Below are positions 35,840 through 47,600 of a stretch of 64,000 bases of DNA, in pieces (position 1 is the first letter of the stretch; each line of letters starts with the position of its first letter). A program made the position numbers and the translations under genes. The stretch covers positions 392,019 through 456,018 of the forward strand of contig CM119263.1 of the NCBI GenBank assembly GCA_051294375.1, written 5' to 3'. The DNA comes from Paraspadella gotoi (lineage: Eukaryota > Chaetognatha). The notes below the pieces were generated by a model. The model ran no database searches and had not been told where the DNA came from. It saw nothing but the letters and a program-made list of their open reading frames with translations.

Positions 35840-36966
35840 TGTCAAGAAAACACACCGGCCTGTCATTTTGTGTTTTCGCTTAATGAAGAAATAAGTCTAC
35901 TATTTGCTAGTTTATCCGTGATTATCTGATGTTACCATTATTCCGTTCAAAAACGTTAATGTTTCGTGACTTTACGCTTGATAATTGATTACGTTAGATT
36001 TACTTTAGATCTGAGGTGAGGTAGAACGTTATCGCATATTCAAATTTTTTTTTTTATTATTTAATTATATTTATTTTTTTTGTAAAGTATTTTACTTTAG
36101 AAATGCATTGAAAGATTTTTAAAATTTTTTAATACACGTTATTGACTTTTTAAGGTTAGAAATTTATTCGAAATTGTTTTGATTTAAAACGAGAATGATT
36201 TTCGCGTCCTCATTAACCTTAACAATAAATCATTTCAGATTATCTTTTTTTGCCTTTTTGTAATCTTTATTTCGCTCTATTCAAAATTAAATAACTTGCA
36301 TTGTTTGTTCGCCGAAACCCTATGACTTGTTTATTTAATTAAAGTGCCAAGTGGAGATTAGTCAGGAAAGATTAATAAATTCAAAGAAACCGGCATTTCT
36401 GGTCGCGTGCGACGAAATTTCTCTATCAAACCCGTAGTCTCGAGTCTTGACCTTATTTTTTCATTACCCCTTTCCCCTTTCGCCAAGAAAAGCTAGAACG
36501 GCAATCTCAGTCATCTGGAATTGCCTTTAGCGTTCTCTCGCAAGTGAGCACGCAACGTTGCAGCCGCCGTCGCCTCCGTCAACCTCGTGCCATTCAAGTC
36601 CGATTCCATCGTGTTCACTCCCTCCCTCGCTCCTTTTATCCAGAGTCGCCCACCAATCTTGTTGGATTTTTGTCTTGTTCGTCCAATGAGAAGGCTCCGT
36701 TCATTTTCGGAGTTAACTATAAATTCTTATTCAACGAATTCAACCAATCGCAAAGCTTTTGAGAGGACCTGAAGTAGTCTTCTTTTAAGGTTATCGATAT
36801 GTGACTTCGTCCATCTCTGGAACCGCAGCCAATCAGTTTTCTTTGATAGCGCTCCCTCAACCAATATCCTTAAACCTCATGGGTTGGTGGATGGAATTCG
36901 CGTAACGCGTGTCTCAGCCCGTATTTTTTTTTGTGAATCCATCGTAATTTAGTTTTACTTATTAGT

Positions 36967-37041
<75 letters not shown>

Positions 37042-37639
37042 GCACTCAATGACCCAGCGTCAATGCGTACATTTTTATCCTCAAAACAAAGGATTATTAT
37101 TTCAGCACAAGTCTGAATTTCTCAGTCCGGTTTTTTCCTATTTTTTCCTTTCTCCTTTCTCCCTTCGAACCCACCCCCCCTGTGCTTCGACCATATTGCC
37201 TATTCGCACGCCCTTACTAAAATCGATTTTTGAAAACTGAAACCTCGAAAAACAGAAACGAATTATAAAGTATTTTTATATCCTATATCCAGAACTTGCT
37301 TCATTGAAATTTTCTTTTCAATTACTTAATCTAAGTTCTTTAAAAATAATTCTTGTTCCTTTGTAAAAAAAATATTTAACCCTAAATTTGTAAGTAATAA
37401 CCTAATTTGGATTTTAGTTGACCCTAGCGCAAAACCTAAAGTAAAATACTAGATATTATTTTTACTTTATTGTACGTAAAACCGTTGTATTTTTATTAAA
37501 GATGCGTCGAAGAAAGGATCGAACTTTCCTTCCTCGTTGCCATGGTGACCGCCCTTCGCCACGGTACTGACCTCGCTAGTCGCGCCCTCGCCGCCACGTC
37601 CGCCGCTCACTGTCGTCGCTTTGTCCCAGCGCCCGCGAC
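35840..37639. other. Intergenic region between ZNF and SLC16 genes
   Basis: AT-rich to about 36350, then GC-richer with CCAAT words (about 36682, 36742, 36829, 36860), a (TC)n block with interruptions (36966-37037) and T-rich DNA. It probably holds the SLC16 promoter and 5' UTR. No coding exon identified. Confidence 0.45.
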
Positions 37640-39210
37640 GTGAACGGCGCCGCGGATATGAGCATCGAATTACGCCAAATCGGCGTTGCCGACACGTCAA
37701 CGACAAATCGCGGCGCCAACGACGACGAAAACTCGGCCGCCAACGAAGAGCGCCGCTCCGTCCTCCAAAACCGCGCCGCTTCCACGGACAGAGACGATTT
37801 CACCGTCGGCGGCTTCGGAATTTCCGGTTGTTCGACGCCGTTCGTTGGTTCTATCTCTAAATCCGGCGTCGGGGAAGTTCCCTTATCGGCCGGACCCCAG
37901 GTTTCCAACAGGTACGACGACGAGCGAACATTTTTTTAAAAATAATTTTCGTATCTAAATTATGATTGCTACGTACTGAAGCGACAGTAATAATCGTTAT
38001 GAGTTAGTGACAACCATTGAATATAAGCAGTCCCTGAACTTCGGATTAGACTGTATAACAGGAGGGTTAAGCGTCCCGTCCCTCTTAACTGCTTGAAGGC
38101 TTGGTGGATTTTAGTCCATAGACTTTTTTTCTCTTTTTTGATATTGCCTCATTTTGTTTGTTTCTGTCTTGTTCCGTAATGTCCTGTTTGTTCCGTAATG
38201 TCCTGTTTGTTCCGTAATGTCCTGTCTATTCACTTTTGACTTAAAATGTGAATCCTTTTTCAAATCTAGGTCAAACGCTGCGCGGTTCAGCGTCGGCGCC
38301 AACGTCAACGTGGAATTTCTTTTTGACGTCACCACCGCCTCCTCTACGTCGGCGATCGTTGCCCCTGCGTCGGTCGCCGGTGCACTTGGTTCGACTGTCT
38401 GCATTCCTTCTCCGGCGATCGGTCAAACGGCTTCATCGTCGGCTCTCGCATTTGGATGGTGAGCTCTTTCCCAATTAGGGTTTGTTTTTGTTTTATTATT
38501 TACTTTTAATACATACAAGAATCTGAGTTTCTTTGTTTTTTCTTCTGCTCTACCAATATTACCGATAACAAAAAAGATCTTGTAATGTCAAGTGCACTAT
38601 TTGTACAATATGTACTCTTTCAACTACTAAATGTAGTAATATAGTACTATTATAAAGAAAATAATAAAGAATAAAGAAGCCAAAATTATTTCTGCCTCAG
38701 GTCGGCGGCCTCTGCTTCGGCGGTTAATCCCCCTTCTTCTGGAAGCGGAGAGTTATCGTCGACAGGAGGTGCCTTTACGTCGGCTGGCGGCGCCCCTGTG
38801 TCGGCGTCGGTGGCTACACCAAGGCCCCCGCTCGCTGTGAACGCCTTGGAGAAATCACAGAGAAGATTTAGGTGAAAGGTCTTGTGAAATGTGTTTATTT
38901 ATGTGTATATTTATTGAGTTTCACAAATGGTCACTTGCTCATTTTTAATTTAATTAAAATTATTGGACTAAAAAATTTCTAAATATTACCATTCAATTTG
39001 GCCTTTTTTTTCTCGCTTCAAAATTTATTTGTCCGTTTCCTTCTGATGCTCTTCGTATTTTTTTAAAAAAACTTTTTTTTCTTTTTTACTTTTTCTCTTT
39101 TTTTTCCCTTATGGTTACTCTCTCTCTTCCATGTGAAAACTGCCTTCTCAGCAAAACACACAAACTCTCTCTCTCTCTCTCTCCTCTCTCTCTTTCTCTC
39201 TCTCTCTCTC

Positions 39211-39255
<45 letters not shown>

Positions 39256-40584
39256 CTTCTCTAAGCTCGATGTGCTTCTTTCATATTCTCCTCACATTCT
39301 CTCCAACTGACACGATCTCAGTAATTTTATTCGTCTATGATTCATTTCAAAATTTCATATTTCATTGATTTGTTTTCACGGACTCGTTTGTTCGTTTATC
39401 ATTTGTACTTCTAAATCGTTTTAAATTTTTCCGTTCAGACATTCGTTGAATGTTGACACGGTGACGCGATCGGCGCCAAATCTTAACGGAATCTCGATTC
39501 CCGATCCTTCTGTCGCCGCCTCCAACACGATGGCCTCCATAAGCAACAATCAGGTCCTGTCCTTTCTCTTTTTTCTCATTGGATCCTTGATTTCGCTAAA
39601 GAGCCAATCAGATTCCTAGAAAATACCGACCCTTTCGTCTCCAGATAAACAATCAGGTGGCGACAACGACTCTGGTCAGCGGACTCCACCATCAACAACA
39701 ACAACAACAAAATCTGCAACACCAACTGCAACATCAACAATTTCAAACGACTCAACAACATCAGCAACAACAACATCAGCCTCCCGTCAACAACAATGCC
39801 GTCCCCCACCAAGTTTCCGGTGCTGTCGTACAACCGGTGGTCAGACCCAAAGAACCGCGAGATGCCTCAGGTAGCTCGGATAATTGTAATAAATGATAAT
39901 GATAATAATAAAATTTTAATTCTCTAAGTTACATGTATCGTAAATCTTGGAACTCAGTCGTGACACCCAAAGTTCATTCTGTTTATTATGTTCATTCTGT
40001 TTATTCTGTTCTTTCTGTTTATTATTTTCATTATATTCATTCTATTCATTCTGTTCATTCTATTCATTTTGTTTATTCTTAAAATTATTTTATTTCCCCA
40101 TTTCATCAGCCTTCTTTCCTATCCAGTATTATTCTCTTTCTCATCTCCCTCTCAGTATCATCGCAGAAAATGGCTTCATCAAGTAGCTTATTTCGCTTGT
40201 CGCGCTTGTCTCGTTTGGCTCTTCTGCCTTTTCTACTATTTAATCCACTTTTTTTTTATTAAACATACTTCTTAATATTTAACATCACAGTCTTTGGGGC
40301 TTTCGGTTCTGAGCCATCGATTCCTGCGCAGCTGAGGAACAACGAACTTCCTTCGCCCCAGACGCTCAATCTCACCACGAACCGGTAGATGATAGGAAAT
40401 GACGAACAACCCCCTTTTATGATATCAATCCTGATAATAAGTTTGTTAATTTTTTTGGCTTATTAACTAAATCGTGCCGTATCATAAGGAGGACGAAAAA
40501 ACCTCGTTTTTTTTTCCGAGTCCGTTTATCTACCGAAATAAAGAGAAAACCTTAGCGGTTATTTGCGAAATACGTGGCTTTACA

Positions 40585-40662
<78 letters not shown>

Positions 40663-43600
40663 CCATCTTTCCCCTCCAGATCGGCGGTTGCGCTCCGCGG
40701 CGGCGCTGCGCAGGTATGTCGGTGCGTTCAACGCGATAACACGGATCCGCCACTCAACGATTTGTACGCCCCATCGACTGACATGTTTTCCCCGCCAGAC
40801 GGGTGAGTTCATTTCACAGGATCGCATGGACCCATGATAATATTCAATTTGGGCTAATTTCATAACATAAACAATACTATACAATAGACATATTAGTATA
40901 ATAATTTTTCTTAATGCCTGAAAGAAACCAAATACACTGTTTAGAATTTTACTGCCAGATATTACTATACTTATTTACTTGGTTCATATTACGTATATGA
41001 ATATATACAGCCAGTTTGTTACCAACTGATGACATAACACTCTTCAACTTCCAACCATCCTTCCAACTCTTTTGTCAGCGGCTTCTCGGCCTGGATCGTC
41101 TGCTTCACGGCCTTTTGGACCAACGGCGTCATCTTCGGAATCCTCAACTCCTTCGGGGTCATCCTCGTGGACGTCGTCGCAATTTACGAGAAGCAAGGAA
41201 TGAGTCATTCCACCTTCAAATGCAGTGAGTGATTTAGTTGATTGGTTTTGTTTATGGTTGAGCTATGGATACATTGAAGTATAATTAATGAAATTGGTAC
41301 AACCAATATAAAAATTATCCATTCATTTAATAAATTATGTAATGATATTACGTCCCCCATAGCGTGGATCGGATCCGTATGCATAGGAACTACTTTCCTC
41401 TTCTCGTCTCTCTCCTCATACATGACAGATCAATGGGGCATGAGGAAAACGGCCGCATTGGGCGGACTCATGGCTTGGTCAGGTGAGCTCTCGGAATGAA
41501 CTTCACAAATTTGAATAAGAATGGATTTTGTTAAAATGTTTAAGGTTCTTATTTCGTAATGACAACCTTTATCGGCAGGAATGTTCACTTCCTCCTTCGT
41601 CTGCTCCTCGCTTCCTTCTCTCTTCACGACCTACGGAGTCGTTTTAGGCTCCGGATTTTCCCTTAGCTACACGCCATCTCTAGTAATTTTAGGTAATAAT
41701 ATTTCCCCCTTTTGTTTATTAATTATTTGAACAAATTTAACCGTCTTTTCAGGTCATTACTTCAAGCGGCGCCTGGCTATAGTCAATTACTTAGTTACGT
41801 CAGGTACGTTATGCTTACTACGATTCAATTAGCTGACAAAATCCCTTTCAACTTTGCCGTTGTTGTAAACTCGTTTGCAGGCAGCGCCATCTTCACTATG
41901 TTTATGCCAATTCTTGTCCGTTGGTTTTTGTATCACGTAGGATTGAAAACCACATTTCAGGTGAGTGTGATGTGACTAATAATAAGTCAGCAGAGATCAA
42001 CGAAAAACCAATGTCATCCCTCGCGAATTGTCCTTTTGTCTCCAGATCCTCTCAGCCTTTTGTCTTTCCCTGATCGCCTGCGCGGCCACCTGGCGTCCGA
42101 TCGCCTTCACTTCGATGAACGGATATGCGGACGAAGACGAGGTTGACGCGGATCTGCAAAACAAGTCCGTTGATCATTTGTTTTTGAATAACTGGATCGG
42201 TCCGATCCGATGTTTACGGAATTGATATTCACGCATTCCTCTTTGATTTTTTCTTTTGTTTTTTAAGAAACCCGGTAACCCGATTTTGNNNNNNNNNNNN
42301 NNNNNNNNNNNNNNNNNNNNNNNNNNNNNNNNNNNNNNNNNNNNNNNNNNNNNNNNNNNNNNNNNNNNNNNNNNNNNNNNNNNNNNNNNNNNNNNNNNNN
42401 NNNNNNNNNNNNNNNNNNNNNNNNNNNNNNNNNNNNNNNNNNNNNNNNNNNNNNNNNNNNNNNNNNNNNNNNNNNNNNNNNNNNNNNNNNNNNNNNNNNN
42501 NNNNNNNNNNNNNNNNNNNNNNNNNNNNNNNNNNNNNNNNNNNNNNNNNNNNNNNNNNNNNNNNNNNNNNNNNNNNNNNNNNNNNNNNNNNNNNNNNNNN
42601 NNNNNNNNNNNNNNNNNNNNNNNNNNNNNNNNNNNNNNNNNNNNNNNNNNNNNNNNNNNNNNNNNNNNNNNNNNNNNNNNNNNNNNNNNNNNNNNNNNNN
42701 NNNNNNNNNNNNNNNNNNNNNNNNNNNNNNNNNNNNNNNNNNNNNNNNNNNNNNNNNNNNNNNNNNNNNNNNNNNNNNNNNNNNNNNNNNNNNNNNNNNN
42801 NNNNNNNNNNNAAATTTGGAGAAATAATCGCTACGTTCTTTACATTGTTGCCATTATCGTTGGCCTTTTTGGTTACTTTATTCCCTACTTCCATTTGGTA
42901 AGTTCGGTATGACTTCGGGGGGCTTATATTTTTCTAATCATGTAATATTAGTAATAATGTTCATCTTTTTATTGATAAAACTCGATAGAACAATTAGGCA
43001 GAAAAAAATTATTAATCACGGAGTAGACAAAGGATAACACTTAACAGTCAAAAACAAATTAAAATGAACAACGACTAAGATGATTTTTAACGCTTTTGAT
43101 AAAATAATTCATTTGTATCGATTTGTAGAAAAATTGTATTTAAAGTGACCACTGAGAATTATTTTTTGTTTGTTTTTTTTTTTCGCGAAATAAGATCTAC
43201 AGAATATTTCGATAAATTTACGACAGGATGATAAACATGTCTCGGGTGTCTTCTAGCCAAATTCTTTTTTTATCTTTCGTCTTTAGAAAAGAGTTTCTAT
43301 CTCGTCCTTGAGTAACAAATAATCCACGATCCTCTCGGGCAGCGGCAGCTTCGACGGCTCCTCGATGACTCCGCGCATGCGCTTTCCAATCGTTCGTCGC
43401 GTATGAAGGCGGCAGAGATCGCGCAGAGGAAGCGGCCTCTGCCAGAGAAAGTCCACGCACCATTGGAAGCCCTGACGGGGAAAGACTTAATGTTATTTAT
43501 CTTTAAAAAGGAGTGTCAATACATACATATAATTTCTATTTGTAATTGTTAAGAGATCTAACCTGCATGTCTTCGTCGAGACCGGGAGGGTTTAGAGAGA

Positions 43601-44598
43601 GAACGCGCAGACCGGAGGAGGGAAGTCCACCGTTGACTTCCTCATCGTCGTCGGTCTCATCGTCGTCGTCGTCGTCGTCGCTGCTGCTCGAACTTCTTCG
43701 GATTTCATCTTCGTCGTCGTCGTCGTCGTCCTCTCTAACGTTGTTTTCTATCGTCGTTGTCGTAGTCCGCTTCCTCTTCGCCGCGTTCCGGTTTTCGAGT
43801 CGCCTCTGCATTTTTCTCAATCTTCCCTGGAGAAAATACATAATCGATTTAAATTTATTATTTTTTTTTTACATATGTACATAATTTTCGTGTCTGATAC
43901 ACTTTTAACCTGAAGTATCTCCACGTTGAAATAAGCGCCGGCGAGAACGAGAAGTCTAGAGACGCTCCAGAGGTTGGATTCCGCCGCCAAATCCACGGGA
44001 GTGTTGAGGAAGGCGTTGGGGATGCTGACGTCCGCTCCGTGCCGGAGAAGGACCTGGAGAAAAAATAGGAGAAAATGTGGGAAAAATAAATGTGAATCTT
44101 AATTTAGTTCTGAGTTTAGCATCCAAGCAAACCTTGACACAGCCGAGAATCAGCTTTTGATTGGCATGAGATTCGGCACAGTGACTCAACAATTCCGTCA
44201 AGGGTGTGCTGATGTCGCTCCAGCTCGTCGCGTTCACTTGATTTCCGCCCTCGTGCTTCAGAAGCAGTTCTAAAACGGATGGTTTACTTTAAATCAATAA
44301 TTATTAGTTTTTGTAATGAATTAAAAACTAAAAACTAGGATTGAAAAGGATTAAGAAGTCAACTGACCTAGAATGGGCAGCTGTTGATCTCTGGCCGCGT
44401 AATGAATCGGCCATCTTTTCGATCTGTCGGCGAATTTCCAATCCGCTCCGGCCTCCATTAACATCTCCACGGCGCGGGCGTCGCCTAGTAAGAGGCGGGG
44501 ATTCAAAGAAAATTAATCGGTCAAGATAAATTTCTCCCCTTCGGCCTTTCTTTCTTTCTTTCTTCTTTCTTTCTTTCTTTCTTCTCTTTTTTTTCTTT

Positions 44599-44637
<39 letters not shown>

Positions 44638-44651
44638 TTTCCTTCCATTTA

Positions 44652-44691
<40 letters not shown>

Positions 44692-47600
44692 TTTCTTTCT
44701 TTCTTTCTTCTTTCTTTCTTTTTTTTTTCCCATTTCTTTCTTTATTTTTTTTCCCATTTTCTTTTACCTTCCAATGTTGCCAGGTGGATGGGGGCGAGAG
44801 AGTAGGCGTCCCTCAAGTTGAGTCTAATATTCGGGGCGGAGAGAATGAGGCGAAGACATTGGGACATCCTTCTCCGGGCGCGGGGTACTCCGTGGAAGAA
44901 GTAGAAAATGGGGGTTTGACACTGAATTAGGCCGAAAATGAGTTTATTTTAAGTTTTTTATTGTTTGTTTTGAAAACATTTTTTAAAAAGGAATTAAAAA
45001 ATGTTGTATAAGTAACCACGCTTAAAAATCTGACCTGATCGTCCCTGGAATTGACTTTGGATCCGTATTTAAGGAGCACATGGATGAGTTGAGGATTGTG
45101 CTGCCTGCAGGCCTCGTGCAGAGCCGTTTTGCCATGCCCGGTCTTCAGATCGACGATCGATTGGTCGTGCTGCAGCACCAATTCGGCCGCCGTCGCAACT
45201 TCCTCGAAGATGCTCTCGGCGCGCTGCTTGGCCAGGCAATGCAGCACGGTGGTGTCGCCGTCGCCGTCATCACCGAGCCGCGGATCCGCGTTGGAAGATT
45301 TGAGAAGAAATCGCACGACGTCCACGTGGCCGTTGTAGCAGGCGTGAGCAAGAGGAGTCCACTTTAGGTGGTCTCTGAGGAATAATGAAATGGTTTGTTT
45401 AGAGGAAAAGATCATTTTTGCTAATGCGTACGCTTGGAAACGGGGCAACTTGACTCACCCATTAATGATAACAATTATGAATTAATGAGAATTTCATTTC
45501 AGATCAAGAATGATACAGTAGCATCCATCAGCAACAAAACAAATATAGAATTAAGAGAGTAACGTGAAAGAAAACTAATCTCCGAGATTACCCAGCGTCC
45601 GCCACCGTTTTCTGACATTCTTTCGAAAAGCGTTCCCCGACCTGCAATTGACTCTTGCTCCAGCCGCGCACAATTTGGCCACTAAACCCGAATTCCCGTT
45701 CAGCGCCGAATACATGACGGGAGTCCATCCCTTCCGATCGCGATAATTTACTTCGCCGCGAAAGGAGCGCGGATCCGATTCTATTTTCTGAAAAGTGTTG
45801 AGGAATGAAATAATTCAATGATCAAAGTACAAACTATTCGTTAAATGAAATGAAAATCGTATGACGGTACATGTTTACGATACAAGGTTTAAATCGAAAA
45901 TTATTTATTCTCCCAACGGCAATAATAACAATCACTATCAAGTGGTCATGAAAAGATTTATCCGACGAAGTTGGTCACCCTTAAGAGGACTGAACTAAGA
46001 GACTATCTCCTGAGAGGCCCATCACCTGACCTTACCCTTAACAAAAACCCGGCCATCTCGTCGTTGTTCAAACAGCAGGCGAGCCCGAGCGGTGAGTGGA
46101 TGAAGTGTCTCCACTTGAGGCTCACGGGCGACTCGTCCACGATGCGGCGAACAGCCTCTACGTCTCGAGACCGGATTTCTTCGAAGAGCCGCTTCTGCTG
46201 CTCGAAGGGAATGTCGAGAAACATGAAGGGCGGGGAGTGGAGGTGTTGACGAGAGCGTTGAGGGAGGGTCGAGTCGGAATCGTCTTCTGAGAAAATTGAT
46301 TTGATATCATTGGTTTATTTTATTTATTTTTATTTTTTTGTTGATTGATCATGAAACAAAATCGTCGATTTCACCCGTGAGGGAATTTCCTGGTTATCGA
46401 TTTATTTATTTATTTATTTATTTATTTTATATTAAAAAGATAAGTTTTAATCATGAGACGAAAAAATTTACCTTCCGACTGAAACTCGGACAAGTTGAGA
46501 AAACATGAACAAGTTTTCTCTTCCATCTTGTATTTTTAAAAAAAAATCTATTTTTAAGTTTATGGCTTCCGATCCTTGAATTTCGGAAAAGTCAAAGATG
46601 CTGGTCATCTCGAATTTTCGCCAGAGCTGATCCGATTAAGTTCAATTGGTTACTTTGGGTCAGTTCGAATTAGTATAGCGTGCTGCCAAGAGGCGATAAA
46701 GAAAGGTTTTTGACAAAATACATGTTTTGGAGAATGCCCTGTAGGTTATTTTTTTCACGGTAGGGCAGAGAGGATGTGAAAGAAACAAAAAAAGTGCCAT
46801 CTCTGAAACCTATAAAATCTTAAAGTACACCCATGAGACACTTAATGTGGTAGGTCAGTAAAATTCGATAAAGGCAGGATTTTTTAAAATTTTGTAACTA
46901 AAAACCTTATAACGATAACCACCTCAAGAAAATATAGATACAAATTATCCGATTTAAAATTTAATCTGGCCGGCTAAGTCAAAATTATACCTAAAAAACT
47001 CGAAAAGGAGCTGTTGATACGTCTTACGTGTTGTTATGTGCGGTGTGTTCGTAAACAGTTTTCATCGTGCTAAGGTTTAGTGTCCTCACCTGTAGTGGTT
47101 GTTGTACCACTATCACTTCCGCTGCCAGACAACACTTCAGCCGCCATTTTTTTTCGATGTTGTTGTTGCTGTTTTTTACAAAAAATTCAGGAGTTTTTTG
47201 TCTTTTATTCTCAAAATTAAGTTTTTATTTTTAATGTGAACAATTATCAAATAAATATGTTGCAGTTGCTGAGCGACTAGTTTTTCAAATTGAGGTTTCG
47301 TTTTCAAGTTTATTCATTTTTTTTTTACAGTTTTCGTTACATTTGCGATTCGAGATTCAGCGCGTTGAGCTTTTTTAACGAAAGTTTAAAAAAAATATCG
47401 AGGCTGATTTTTTTTTTTTTTAACGAAGAAGATCGTGGGCGACCGACTTCATCTTCGTGAGAATAATCGTGGTTATCATTTATCACATTAATATCTTTAT
47501 TGTATACATAAACATTATTACCATCTGTGGGTATAACATCTCGGAAGATAAAAAAAACTATTACATATTTTATCAAAATATCTGTTTAATATACAGGGGT

